A stretch of DNA of 64,000 nucleotides. It comes from Streptomyces sp. P9-A2. GTDB taxonomy: Bacteria > Actinomycetota > Actinomycetes > Streptomycetales > Streptomycetaceae. The stretch spans positions 3,348,001 through 3,412,000 of the forward strand of contig NZ_JAZIFX010000001.1 in the NCBI RefSeq assembly GCF_036634175.1, read 5' to 3'. The notes beneath the pieces are model-generated. The model saw nothing but the letters and a program-made list of their open reading frames with translations. It searched no databases and had not been told where the DNA came from. Made by a program: the position numbers and the translations under genes. Positions 28,409-36,798 of the stretch are shown here, one piece after another; positions within the stretch are counted from its first letter, which is position 1, and every line of letters starts with the position of its first letter.

Positions 28409-29077
28409 ATGACCGTTCGTGATCTGTTGCCCCTGCTGCCCGACCCCGTCGTTCTTTCTGCCCGGTGTCGGGCGTTCGCGCTGCTCGACAGCATCATTGA
28501 CGCCTCTGCTCCTACGCACTCGTTCGCGTCCGGCTGGCGGGAGGGCGTCGATCTGGCCTCCATGGACAACGGTTCCGGCGATCAGTACGCAGTCGTGTTC
28601 GACCCGGAGGGGGTCTTCCTCTACGGGTTCGACCACGAGTGCGATGCCACTCCGTGGCGGGAAGAGCCCCGTGCTCACTGGCCCGGTCTGCTCGACGGAT
28701 TGCCGGACTCGCTCGCGCACTACGCAATGGCTCCGGAGTTTCGGTTCGACGGGTTCTTCGACGCGACGGTATGCGCATGGCGTGAGGCAGATGCCGTCGT
28801 GTGGCAGTGCGGGCGGGTTGAGTTCGACGCCGACGAATCGGACGGCGCCGACTGGCTCTTCGACCTCCTCGCCGATGGCAGCACGGAGGCGTACGTAAGT
28901 TTCGCCGAGGACTACTACGAGAGGTCCGTCGACCCGGAAGCCGTGAGAGCAGTGCTGGCCGGTGCCCCGCTGACGCGGAGAACGGTCACGTCGCTTTCCG
29001 TCACTGCGGACTTTGAATCGGTTGCCACGCGAGCCCGGGTGCTCGGATACACGATCCGGGACGAACCGACGCTGTGA
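28409..29077 (+). CDS. Conserved protein of unknown function
   Basis: A 222-residue acidic soluble protein. Recognisable segments are LLPDPVVLSARCRAFALLDSI near the start, a central WPGLLDGLPDSLAHYA and DGADWLFDLLADG (about 148-160), followed by YYERSVDPEAV. I recall similar actinomycete proteins without assigned function, often beside toxins or immunity-type genes. ATG 28409 gives MTVRDLLPLL; an ATG three codons earlier is possible. No membrane or signal features. Confidence 0.65.
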   Translation: MTVRDLLPLLPDPVVLSARCRAFALLDSIIDASAPTHSFASGWREGVDLASMDNGSGDQYAVVFDPEGVFLYGFDHECDATPWREEPRAHWPGLLDGLPDSLAHYAMAPEFRFDGFFDATVCAWREADAVVWQCGRVEFDADESDGADWLFDLLADGSTEAYVSFAEDYYERSVDPEAVRAVLAGAPLTRRTVTSLSVTADFESVATRARVLGYTIRDEPTL

Positions 29078-29150
29078 CCGTATGGGGCGTCCAGAGGGCT
29101 GCCGAACTGCGACGACCACCCGTCCGCCATGGGCTGATGATGCCGGTCGC

Positions 29151-29427
29151 TCATTCGGCCCGGGCTCGGTAGGCGTCCAAGAGCCGGAAGAACTCCTCGA
29201 CCGGAGTTGAGCCAACAGAGGTGTTGCGTTCGATCTCTGCAGCCCAGCCGAGCGAGCTGGACATGCCGTGGTGCTCGTGGAGCCAGCGGGTGAAGTCGTC
29301 TTCGGGCCAGGGGGTGTTCACAAGTGGGTCTGACCAGCAGCGGAGAAGCAGCCTGAAGATCACTTCCCAGATCGTCAGAGATCGTTTCCCAGCCAACAGC
29401 CTCGCTGAGAAAGCTGTCGACCTCCAT
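29151..29427 (-). pseudogene. Small gene coupled to MFS exporter, frameshifted
   Basis: ATG 29427 overlaps the MFS stop codon (TAATG) and opens MEVDSFLSEAVGWETISDDLG. Around 29330 the sensible reading moves to another frame with SDPLVNTPWPEDDFTRWLHEHHG and ends VEEFFRLLDAYRARAE at 29151. The second frame has only a TTG upstream. The span of 277 bp is one base more than a whole number of codons. Both halves look protein-like, so a one-base insertion in a roughly 92-residue gene is the simplest reading. The function is unknown. Confidence 0.5.
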
Positions 29428-30689
29428 TAGCTGGTGACGTCATCGGTGTCCCGGTCCTCGACGCGACCTGATTCTCCCAGGGCGGGGGCTGCTACCTGTG
29501 TCCGCGCGCGACCACCAAGGAGGCAGCCGACCGCGGCGATCGCCGCTGCAGTTCCGGCTACCAGCAGCAGGGCGCGGTGGTCCACGAGGGCAAGTAGGGC
29601 CGCTCCGACGGCCAGGGCAATGGCATTGGGGGCAAAGAGAAGGGTGTTGGCGGTGGCTGCCACTCTGCCCACGAGCTGGCCCGGCGTCTCGCGTTGGACG
29701 GCCGTCATGGCTGCGATCAGCACGCAGGGCAGCCCCGCGCCGATCATCGCGCTGGCAAGCAGGACTACTGGCACCGAGGGGACAACGCGCAGAGCGACGC
29801 CCACCGCGAACAGCATGATCCCGGCTGCGGCGAAGACGCGTTCGGGCATCCGCCGCAGCAGAGCACCGGCGAACAGCCCGATGACCACGGAGCCGATGCC
29901 CTGCACGGCGTAGAGGACCCCGGCGAAGGCGGGCGGACGGTGAAGACCAGCATCGACCACCGCATAGACCGACGCTCCGTTCAGCCCGGCCACGCCCATA
30001 GTTGCGGCCCCGGCCAGCACCAGCCGCCACAGAACCGGGTGGTGTCGCAGATAACGGATTCCCTCGGCGGCCTGGACGCTCCATCGTTGGGCTTCAGCCG
30101 GGCGGGGCGCGGGTTCTGACACACGTATGAGGGCGAAAGCTATCGCGGCAAGCACGAAGGTGACCGCGTCCAGCAGGGCCACTGCTGTGCCGCCGAACTG
30201 GACGAATAGAAGCGCGCCCAGAAGCGGGGCGACGAGTTTCATGCCCTCGTTCGCCGTCATCCGAAGGCCGTTGAAGTCTCCGCGTAGTGTCTCCGGTACA
30301 GCGGTCGCTACCAGTGCGGCCTCCGCCGCATCCAGCAGTACCGAGCTGGTGCCGTACACGATCAGTACAGCAAACAGAATCCAGATCTGGTCGCTGGAAC
30401 GGACGGTGAGAAGCGGCAGTAGCACCGCGGCCATGCCGAGATTGGTCCAGATCAGCAACGGTCGCCGGCGCGCCCGGTCAGCCAGTGTGCCGATCAGCGG
30501 GCCGAACAGAATGGGCGCCCATACGCAGAAGGTCGTCAGGGCAGCCAAACTGTCCGACCCGGTGAGCGACTTGGTCCACACACCGGCTGCCAGGGCCATA
30601 GCAGAGCTACCGAAGCCCGAGACCACCACACCGCTCAGGTAAAACACCACATTGCGGTCGCGTAAGACCCGCCCTCCGCCCCAGTCCAT
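29427..30689 (-). CDS. MFS exporter (DHA3/enterobactin-exporter-like)
   Basis: A 420-residue protein with about 12 membrane helices. The loop GPLIGTLADRARRRPLLIWTN between helices 2 and 3 (about 65-85) is the MFS signature in its DHA3 form. ATG 30689 follows AAGGGG; an upstream in-frame start adds a Gly/Arg-rich stretch of 26 residues. It would export small molecules with proton motive force; the substrate is not evident. The downstream frameshifted gene is stop-start coupled to it. Confidence 0.82.
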   Translation of the reverse strand: MDWGGGRVLRDRNVVFYLSGVVVSGFGSSAMALAAGVWTKSLTGSDSLAALTTFCVWAPILFGPLIGTLADRARRRPLLIWTNLGMAAVLLPLLTVRSSDQIWILFAVLIVYGTSSVLLDAAEAALVATAVPETLRGDFNGLRMTANEGMKLVAPLLGALLFVQFGGTAVALLDAVTFVLAAIAFALIRVSEPAPRPAEAQRWSVQAAEGIRYLRHHPVLWRLVLAGAATMGVAGLNGASVYAVVDAGLHRPPAFAGVLYAVQGIGSVVIGLFAGALLRRMPERVFAAAGIMLFAVGVALRVVPSVPVVLLASAMIGAGLPCVLIAAMTAVQRETPGQLVGRVAATANTLLFAPNAIALAVGAALLALVDHRALLLVAGTAAAIAAVGCLLGGRARTQVAAPALGESGRVEDRDTDDVTS

Positions 30690-31000
30690 CCCCTTGCCCC
30701 TTCCACCGCCACGAAGACCCAGGCGCACCCCCGCCCGGCGTATGGAAAGCATTCTGCCCGCAAGCACCAGGGCGGAGGCAGGCCGTGCCCGTAGCGGTGA
30801 GCCTTTGACCGAGCAAGAGGCCCGCCGTGGTGGGCGGGAGTTGTCCGTCTGCGGTTCGCTGCGGGCTCAAGGCGATCGCGGGCGGTCGATTGGGGGCATT
30901 TGCGGTCACCTTCTGCGATCTTGCTATGGCCGCCCCTACGTTTAGCTGGGGCTCGGAGTGCCGTCGGGCTCGGGGATCGGCAAGCGAAGGCGAGGCCGGG
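30690..31000. other. Divergent promoter region, no gene
   Basis: The space between the MFS gene and the winged-helix gene contains a CCCGCC/GGCGGG hairpin near 30820-30837. I see no coding frame with credible composition and no matching inverted ends that would mark an insertion sequence boundary. Confidence 0.4.
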
Positions 31001-31540
31001 ATGACGCCACTGTTCGAGCGTCTGGATCAGGAAGAGGCGGTTGTTCGTGGCGAGTTGGATGCTCTGCGCGAGAAGGTCGCGGCGACTGAGAAGCGGCTGG
31101 CTCATCTGACGATCACTCGGGAGACGCTGTTGTCTCTGGGCGCCGAGGAGCACGTCAACCAGGATGACGGTACGCAATGGCCGCCGGAGGGCCCCGCAGC
31201 CGAGCCGATGCCGAATGGCCTTGCCCCCGATCCCCAACCCGCCGATGCGGAAGTACCTGCCAGTGGGCCCGTTTCGGCCGGCCCGTTGGAGTGGGAAGTG
31301 GCGCGAGAGCGGATGTTGGTGCTGCTTGCGGGGGCGGGTCGGGCGATGAAGGTGCAGGACATTGCGTCGGCGATCGGCGAGGACGTCTCGGCGATGTCGA
31401 AGGGGCGGCGGGTGGAGACGACCAGGTCCCGGCTGAAGCGTCTGGTGAAGGACGGCCGCGTCACTGAAGGTCCAACGGCCTGGTTCACGATCTCTCCGGT
31501 CGGCGCCGGTAACGAGCGGCAGGAGGATCCTCGGGGGTGA
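31001..31540 (+). CDS. Coiled-coil plus winged-helix protein of unknown function
   Basis: A 179-residue protein. Residues about 3-45 form a coiled coil (DQEEAVVRGELDALREKVAATEKRL is heptad-like), a Pro-rich linker spans about 50-95, and residues about 100-170 look like a winged helix (MLVLLAGAGRAMKVQDIASAIG, then VETTRSRLKRLVKDGRVTEG). Such architecture suits a dimeric DNA-binding protein. It starts at ATG 31001 and is followed by a clear terminator. I recall similar proteins near Streptomyces transposase genes, but a link to the element at its right is inference. Confidence 0.65.
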   Translation: MTPLFERLDQEEAVVRGELDALREKVAATEKRLAHLTITRETLLSLGAEEHVNQDDGTQWPPEGPAAEPMPNGLAPDPQPADAEVPASGPVSAGPLEWEVARERMLVLLAGAGRAMKVQDIASAIGEDVSAMSKGRRVETTRSRLKRLVKDGRVTEGPTAWFTISPVGAGNERQEDPRG

Positions 31541-31572
31541 ACCGGGGCCGCGAGCGCGCGGCAGGAGAGGGT

Positions 31573-31610
31573 GGCACCGCCGAGGGATTACCCATCGACT
31601 CGGCGGTGCC
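31573..31610 (+). terminator. Hairpin after winged-helix gene
   Basis: GGCACCGCCGAG pairs perfectly with CTCGGCGGTGCC around a 14-base loop, 33 bp after the stop codon at 31540. Confidence 0.75.
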
Positions 31611-31634
31611 GGGTGCGTGAGCGCCGTCTGACAG

Positions 31635-31691
31635 GTGGCTCCCGCGTTTCGAGGGTAGTTGAGGCAGTCTCCTCTCGATGCGCGGAGCCAC
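31635..31691 (-). terminator. Long imperfect inverted repeat, probable Xre gene terminator
   Basis: GTGGCTCC...TCGAG pairs with CTCGA...GGAGCCAC over about 20 bp with few mismatches. It lies 53 bp beyond the minus-strand Xre stop at 31744. It could alternatively be an end structure of the mobile unit. Confidence 0.5.
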
Positions 31692-31743
31692 GAACTTCGT
31701 CATGCCCGGTCGCTGTTTGGCGTCTTTGGGCGTGGATCGAGGC

Positions 31744-32061
31744 TCAATGCGTTCTCTTTCGATCGATGTTGGTGCCGTCCGGCCACAGGGTGGTGCCGGT
31801 GAAGTGGGCAAGGCGGGCGACGGTGGCCACGTCCGGCCAGGACCGTCCCGCGACGAGGTCGGCAATGGCCTGCCTGTTCACTCCAGAGCCGACGGCGGTC
31901 GCGCGCAGACTCAGGCCCTGGTCGTTCAGGACCAGGGCGAGGGCACGTGCGATGAGGCGGACCGCTTCGGCGGCCACGTCGGCGCTCGGCTGTTCGGGCC
32001 AGGCTTTCGGATCGTCGGTCAGCTCCCGGGGGGAGCGTGCGCGGGCGCGTCCGCCGACCAT
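31744..32061 (-). CDS. Xre-type helix-turn-helix regulator
   Basis: A 105-residue protein. After a basic N terminus, residues about 28-95 form an Xre/Cro-like HTH: AEAVRLIARALALVLNDQGLSLRATAVGSGVNRQAIADLVAGRSWPDVATVARLAH. ATG 32061 is in a suitable position. Its gene is divergent from the recombinase-like/transposase operon, with 96 bp between starts, so it is the natural repressor of that operon. No ligand or partner domain is present. Confidence 0.72.
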   Translation of the reverse strand: MVGGRARARSPRELTDDPKAWPEQPSADVAAEAVRLIARALALVLNDQGLSLRATAVGSGVNRQAIADLVAGRSWPDVATVARLAHFTGTTLWPDGTNIDRKRTH

Positions 32062-32157
32062 GCGCGCACCATCCTGCCCGTTGAAGTTGATCAGCTGTGG
32101 AATGGCTGCTTGTCCAGCCGGTATGTATGGACCGTGGTCCTCGATCCCGCTACGTCC

Positions 32158-33066
32158 GTGAAGATCACTCGCTATCGGCCCAAGAACGCTCCACCTGCCT
32201 GGGCCGAGGTCGCTCCGCTGGTGCGGTCGGTCGTTGCCGCAGCTGTGACGGCCGTTCCCTATGACGTGGAGCGGGTGCTGCATGTGGTCGGCAGGCTGGC
32301 GTTGTGGGCCGAGGCGGCGGGGCTCGAACGATCCGCGGACGCATGGCTGCGCAATGAGGTGATCGACGCGTTCGTGCTCTCGCGAGTGGGAGAGATCGAG
32401 GGGTCGTCGGTACGGACGTACCGGACGTGGCTTCTGCGCGTACGTGATGCCCTCGCCTGGAGTGAGCGCGGGGAGGCGCCCCCGGCACGAATGCACGCGG
32501 ACACAAGCCCGCACCAGCCGTACTGCGCGGCCGAGTTGGCGGGGCTGCGGCACTGGGCCACTCATCTGCCCCGTCAGCAGCGGACCGACGCGCTCGCGTT
32601 GCTGGGGCTGGGTGCCGGTCTGGGTCTGATGCCGAAGGAGGTCGCGGCCAGCCGAGGTCTCGATCTGTGTCGTCCGAGCCTGGGCGGACCGCTGCTGCAC
32701 CGGGGCGTCGAGCGGCTGGTCCCACTGGTCGCCAGGGCAGCTTGGGACACAATCCTGGGGGAGCTGGCAGAAACGGCGGGCGCCGGCTATCTGTTCCGGC
32801 CGAGGCGGACCGTCGAGTACGCCAAGAACCTGATCGGCTCCTGGTCCCTGATCCACCGACCGCCGCAGGAACTTCCCGCGGTATCGGTGGGCCGACTGCG
32901 GGCGACGTGGATCGTCGAGCTGATGCGCGCGCATATCGATCACCAGCTGATCGCCCAGGCGGCCGGGCTCGCTTCCGCCGCGTCTCTGGCCCGCTGGCAG
33001 CACCTGGTCCCACCCGTGGACGAGCTGACTGCGGCCCGGCTCTTGCGAGGCCCGGAGGCGAGGTGA
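32158..33066 (+). CDS. Tyrosine-recombinase-like protein without catalytic Tyr
   Basis: A 302-residue protein from GTG 32158. The N-terminal part (about 25-110) resembles the helical core-binding domain, with SSVRTYRTWLLRVRDALAW. The C-terminal part follows the catalytic fold: LGLGAGLGLMPKEV where integrases read TGLRxSEL, VERLVPLV, then VSVGRLRATWIVELMRA in place of HxLRHTxAT, and LASAASLARWQHL where GHxxxxTTxxYxH is expected. Thus the first Arg, the box-II His and the Tyr nucleophile are replaced while one Arg is kept. It is probably a DNA-binding partner rather than a recombinase. Its stop overlaps the transposase GTG. Confidence 0.6.
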   Translation: MKITRYRPKNAPPAWAEVAPLVRSVVAAAVTAVPYDVERVLHVVGRLALWAEAAGLERSADAWLRNEVIDAFVLSRVGEIEGSSVRTYRTWLLRVRDALAWSERGEAPPARMHADTSPHQPYCAAELAGLRHWATHLPRQQRTDALALLGLGAGLGLMPKEVAASRGLDLCRPSLGGPLLHRGVERLVPLVARAAWDTILGELAETAGAGYLFRPRRTVEYAKNLIGSWSLIHRPPQELPAVSVGRLRATWIVELMRAHIDHQLIAQAAGLASAASLARWQHLVPPVDELTAARLLRGPEAR

Positions 33067-34886
33067 CCAAACCCCGGGCCTGGCGAAGCCCGGAAAAGAT
33101 CAAGCAGTGCCGGCCTCGACCGGTCACCGACGCACCGATGGAGATCCCTGACTCCAAGGTCGGACAACTTGATGCGCTCCTGCACGAGTGCGGAGTCCTC
33201 CATCTGATCGACACCGAGCTGGGAAATCGGCCAGGCCCGAAAGGGCTCCCCGTGCGGACCGTGCTGGTGGGATTGTTGCTGTCCCTGCACTATCACCAGA
33301 GCGCCAGCCTCGCGGTTGTCTCCCGGGTGCTCCTCGATGAGCTGCGGGCCCCTGCGCGCTCCTGGCTCGGCGTTCCGGAGGGCAGTCGTGCCGATGACCA
33401 CGCCAGGATCGCGTTCTCCCGTCGTATCTACCGCTCCTTCGACCGGCTGACCACAGTCCTCGACCCTCACCGCTGCGACCGGCGCAGCCGCCTGCCGGCC
33501 GAAGAGGCCAGTGCTGTCGCTGTCGCCTGGGAAGATGCGGACGCCGAGCGCAAGCGTCGGCGGGAGCTGTTGCAGGAGATCAGTGACCGTCTGGTGCTGG
33601 TCACCGTCCGCGCCGCCCACCGCCGGGGCCTGCTCAAGGGATGGCAGGGCGATATCGGAGCCGACACCACTCCGGTTCCTGCCTGGCACCAGCCGCCTCG
33701 CGAACGGCGGGGCCTCGCATCCGTCGAGCTCACCGCCGGCTGGCACTACTGCGGGGGCGCTGAGGAAGGGGTCTTCGGACACTCCGCCAGTCTTCTGGTC
33801 GCTGCCAGCCGACGACATCGCGCTGGTCACCCGCAGGCCGGTGAGCGCGTCAGCCGCCACCCGCAACTGGCGCTCGGCCTTGTCCTGGACACCCCGGGCA
33901 AGCGCATCGGCCCGAACGCGGTCCACTCTCTGACCCAGCTTGCCCAGTTCGGCTTCCCGACAGGGCTGCTGGCCGCTGACCGGGCCTACACCGACCAGAT
34001 GACCGAGCACTTCGCCCAGCCGGTCCGCACCCTGGGCTACCAGCTGGTTCTCGACTACAAACAGCAAAACCGTGGCGTCCAGGGCACCCACCAAGGCGCC
34101 CTTCTCGTCGACGGATCCCTCGCCTGCCCCGCCATGCCGCCCGCACTGGCCCACGCAACCACAGGGCTCAACGACAAGGCCGTACGCGACCTCGATGACG
34201 GCACCGAGCTCAGCGAGCGGATCGCGGGCCGGGAACCGTACTACCTCAAGCTCAAGGAGACCGCCGACGAGCGGGGCGCGGTCAGGCTCCAGTGCCCGGC
34301 CAGCGGGCCCTCGCCCGCCGTGGTGTGTCCCCGCTTCAACCAGGTCCACCCCGTCCCGGCACCACGGCCGGCCGTGGTCGACCTCACCGACAAGCGGGCC
34401 ACCGCCGCACACACTGCGGCCAAACCCACCATCCCGATCCCTCAAGGTGAACGACTGCGACCCCTGCCCCAGGACGAGCTGCCGCGGATCTGCCAGAAGC
34501 CCACGATCACTGTCCGCCCCGGCGCCCTCGGCAAGCTCGACAAGTTCCGCCAGGACCGGCACTACCTCCACCCCACCTGGCAGGACGCCTACCGGCCCGA
34601 GCGAGCGAACATCGAGGGCCTCAACGGCAGGGCCAAGAGCCACGGCATCGATATCTCCGACCCCACGAAGCGGCTCGCCCACGGGCGGGTCGCGCAGACC
34701 ATCCTGCTGGCGCTGATGATCTGCAGCATCAACCTGCACATCCTCTTCAGCTGGCAGCAGACTTCTCGAACACAAGCGAACCGGACGACCCACGGAGTCG
34801 CCGCGCTCGCCGGATCGGCATCCACGCCCCCCGACGCGGCCGGGCTGCCGCCGCCCACAGGGCCGGAGACCCGCGAGACCATCTGA
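33063..34886 (+). CDS. DDE transposase (IS1182/IS4-like)
   Basis: A 607-residue transposase. The N-terminal region has PVRTVLVGLLLSLHYHQSAS. The candidate acidic triad is Asp201 (IGADTTPVP), Asp306 (LLAADRAYTDQ) and Glu518 (RANIEGLNGRAKSHG), spaced as in IS4-superfamily RNase H folds with a long insertion before Glu. GTG 33063 overlaps the stop of the recombinase-like gene. The C-terminal 45 residues are Pro/Thr-rich. No frameshift interrupts it, so it may be active. Confidence 0.78.
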   Translation: MTKPRAWRSPEKIKQCRPRPVTDAPMEIPDSKVGQLDALLHECGVLHLIDTELGNRPGPKGLPVRTVLVGLLLSLHYHQSASLAVVSRVLLDELRAPARSWLGVPEGSRADDHARIAFSRRIYRSFDRLTTVLDPHRCDRRSRLPAEEASAVAVAWEDADAERKRRRELLQEISDRLVLVTVRAAHRRGLLKGWQGDIGADTTPVPAWHQPPRERRGLASVELTAGWHYCGGAEEGVFGHSASLLVAASRRHRAGHPQAGERVSRHPQLALGLVLDTPGKRIGPNAVHSLTQLAQFGFPTGLLAADRAYTDQMTEHFAQPVRTLGYQLVLDYKQQNRGVQGTHQGALLVDGSLACPAMPPALAHATTGLNDKAVRDLDDGTELSERIAGREPYYLKLKETADERGAVRLQCPASGPSPAVVCPRFNQVHPVPAPRPAVVDLTDKRATAAHTAAKPTIPIPQGERLRPLPQDELPRICQKPTITVRPGALGKLDKFRQDRHYLHPTWQDAYRPERANIEGLNGRAKSHGIDISDPTKRLAHGRVAQTILLALMICSINLHILFSWQQTSRTQANRTTHGVAALAGSASTPPDAAGLPPPTGPETRETI

Positions 34887-35045
34887 GACCCCATCACCAC
34901 ACGCCGGGATCAAGCACGCCCGCCGACAGCCCAGAAACGCCTCACGCACCCGAACCACCCCGCAACATCAGGCCGACGACCGCCCGGCACCGCCTCCGAC
35001 ACCGATCGCGTTCGGACACTGCCTCGAACAGACCCCGGAAACGCC

Positions 35046-35082
35046 AAGATCCCGCCCGATCAATCAGATCGGACGGGATCTT
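35046..35082. terminator. Bidirectional hairpin between transposase and tRNA-Ala
   Basis: AAGATCCCG pairs with CGGGATCTT, and inner CCGATC with GATCGG, around AATCA. It can end both the rightward transposase transcript and the leftward tRNA transcript. A second weak TTCCTGAG/CTCAAGAA repeat follows nearer the tRNA. Confidence 0.75.
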
Positions 35083-35121
35083 GTGAACTCTTCCTGAGCT
35101 AACTCAAGAACAGTCGTGCGG

Positions 35122-35195
35122 TGGACCTGTGGGGATTTGAACCCCAGACCCCCTCGATGCGAACGAGGTGCGCTACCAGACTGCGCCACAGGCCC
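35122..35195 (-). tRNA. tRNA-Ala (anticodon CGC)
   Basis: A 74-nt cloverleaf on the minus strand. The acceptor GGGCCTG pairs with CAGGTCC, including the G3-U70 wobble that identifies alanine tRNA. The D arm is GCGC/GCGC, the anticodon stem CCTCG/CGAGG with loop TTCGCAT (anticodon CGC, reading GCG), and the T arm TGGGG-TTCAAAT-CCCCA. CCA is not encoded. Its 3' end faces the accessory region, the usual orientation for integration at tRNA genes. Confidence 0.93.
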
Positions 35196-35277
35196 TTGCA
35201 ACGAGAGAAACCTTAGCATCCCGATCGGGGTGCTCGGAAATCCGTTGCGGGTGGGGGCCACCTGTGGTTTCGGAAGG

Positions 35278-36618
35278 TCATTCGTTGGCGGCGCGGGGGC
35301 GGTCGCCGTCCTCGTACTGGTCGAACAGCGGGGTGCGGCCGTGCTCGCGCGCCCGGCGGGCCGAGGCCGCCGTGGGGGTCCCCCCGCGCGAGCGCTTTCG
35401 GGCGTGGGGGAGGGCGTCGGTGCGCTCGTCGCCCTCGGCCCGCTCCTCCGTACCGCCCTGAGCTCCTTCGGGCTCCGCGTCGTCGGCGGAGCCCGCCGCC
35501 TCCTCCGGACCCGGGGCCATGGAGCTCGAGCGGGCCGAGCTCCAGGCGTCCGGGGCGCCGAGGTCCACGTCGCTGGTGGCGCGCGGGGCGACCGGGGCGG
35601 TCACGTACGTGGGCAGCGGGACCGGGACCGGGTCCCAGCTGTCGCCGCCCTGGCCGGGACGCCGCTGGCGTTCGCGCTGCTGGTCGACCCACTCGGCGTG
35701 GTCGGTCTGCTCCACGAGCGCCCGCCGGTCGGCGGCGAGCGCCAGGAGGCCGGGGTCGGTCTCCTGGGCCGGTTCGACGGCCGGCTCGAAGCCCTGTCCG
35801 GGGCCCTCCGGTTCGTCGGTGTCCACGTCGTCGACGCCCGCGCGGCGGCGCGGCTGGCGCTCGCGCAGTCGCTGCGCCGCGACCTCCGCCTGGCGGCGGT
35901 CCATCTGGTACGCGAACCGGCGGTGCTCCTGGGAGCGCAGGTGCGCGATGTAGACGCTCAGCAGCACGGCCGGCACTCCGGGCGCCCACAGGAACGCGAG
36001 TCCGCCGATGGCCGCGACGACCGCGCCGAGCGTGAAGGCGACGAAGAGCAGGGTGGTGGTGCGCCGGCGGCGCGCGAGCACCTTCGAGCGCCGGGCGCGC
36101 GCCGCGGAGGCCTGTTCCGACCGGGACTGCTGGGCGGTGAGCGAGGGCGGGGGCGGGGTCGGGAGCGGCCCGGGGTGCTGAGGCTGCGCCCGTCGGGGGG
36201 CCCGTTCGCGGCGGGCGGACGGGACGCGCTCGCGCGCGGGACCGGGTTCGGGGCCTGGACCGGGTTCGGAACCGGGGCCGGGGCCGCGCCGGTCCGGCCG
36301 CCGGGCGGGCTGCTCCGGTACGGGTACCTGTACCTGCGGACGGGTCCGGGACACGGCGAAGGCCCGGACGTCCACCGAATCGGTGACCGCGTCCGGGTCG
36401 TGGACGCTCCGCTCCTCCTCGTCGGTGGAGCGCGCCCGCAGGTCCTTGGCGTACCGGCGCTCCATTCCCGCCCGTCCGGACAACAGTCGGATGGCGGTGC
36501 TGAAGCGTTCCGTCGGACGGGCTTCGTTCAGCTCGTCCTGCCTACGGAGCCACATCGGCACCAAGTAGGCGGCCCAGGCCCCGACGATGACTGCGTAGAT
36601 GAGGCCGCTGCTGCTCAC
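35278..36618 (-). CDS. sepX: SepX/GlpR, membrane cell-division protein
   Basis: A 446-residue protein with three membrane helices: one at the N terminus (GLIYAVIVGAWAAYLVPMWL, about 4-23) and a pair at about 195-235 (LLFVAFTLGAVVAAIGGLAFL and the next). Between and after them are long, charged, Pro-rich cytoplasmic regions. The start motif LVPMWLRRQDELNEARPTER is typical of the actinobacterial protein called SepX in Streptomyces and GlpR in Corynebacterium, which binds the gephyrin-like Glp and supports FtsZ septation. The glp gene is three genes upstream in the same direction. GTG 36618 has GGGAGG very close by. Confidence 0.82.
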   Translation of the reverse strand: MSSSGLIYAVIVGAWAAYLVPMWLRRQDELNEARPTERFSTAIRLLSGRAGMERRYAKDLRARSTDEEERSVHDPDAVTDSVDVRAFAVSRTRPQVQVPVPEQPARRPDRRGPGPGSEPGPGPEPGPARERVPSARRERAPRRAQPQHPGPLPTPPPPSLTAQQSRSEQASAARARRSKVLARRRRTTTLLFVAFTLGAVVAAIGGLAFLWAPGVPAVLLSVYIAHLRSQEHRRFAYQMDRRQAEVAAQRLRERQPRRRAGVDDVDTDEPEGPGQGFEPAVEPAQETDPGLLALAADRRALVEQTDHAEWVDQQRERQRRPGQGGDSWDPVPVPLPTYVTAPVAPRATSDVDLGAPDAWSSARSSSMAPGPEEAAGSADDAEPEGAQGGTEERAEGDERTDALPHARKRSRGGTPTAASARRAREHGRTPLFDQYEDGDRPRAANE

Positions 36619-36798
36619 GCCTCCCACGGTAGAGGGGTTTGAGTGGGGCCATCCGCCAATTGAGCCGGTGTGTCGCACGATCCGGCTGATATCTCGAACT
36701 TTTTTTGACCGATACGATCAGCAGACCGCTCGAGACGCGAAATTCCCTGCCTTCACGGGCTTCGGACGGTCATCAGGCGATGGAATTCGAACATTTAT

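Larger units (their letters stand above)
31744..34886 (+). mobile_element. Xre / recombinase-like / DDE transposase unit
   Basis: The three genes form a compact unit: a divergent Xre regulator, then a tyrosine-recombinase-like protein lacking its nucleophile, coupled by GTGA overlap to a DDE transposase. I could not find terminal inverted repeats or a target duplication, so the limits given are only those of the genes. The unit ends about 235 bp short of the 3' end of tRNA-Ala. Confidence 0.55.

Noticed and set aside
28915..29427. The full 170-codon minus-strand frame starting at 29427 as an intact gene
   Set aside because: After about 30 codons it becomes Arg/Pro-rich nonsense, while the sensible sequence continues in another frame.
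35122..35195. tRNA-Pro reading of the tRNA at the island edge
   Set aside because: The loop TTCGCAT gives anticodon CGC, and the G3-U70 pair is the alanine identity mark.
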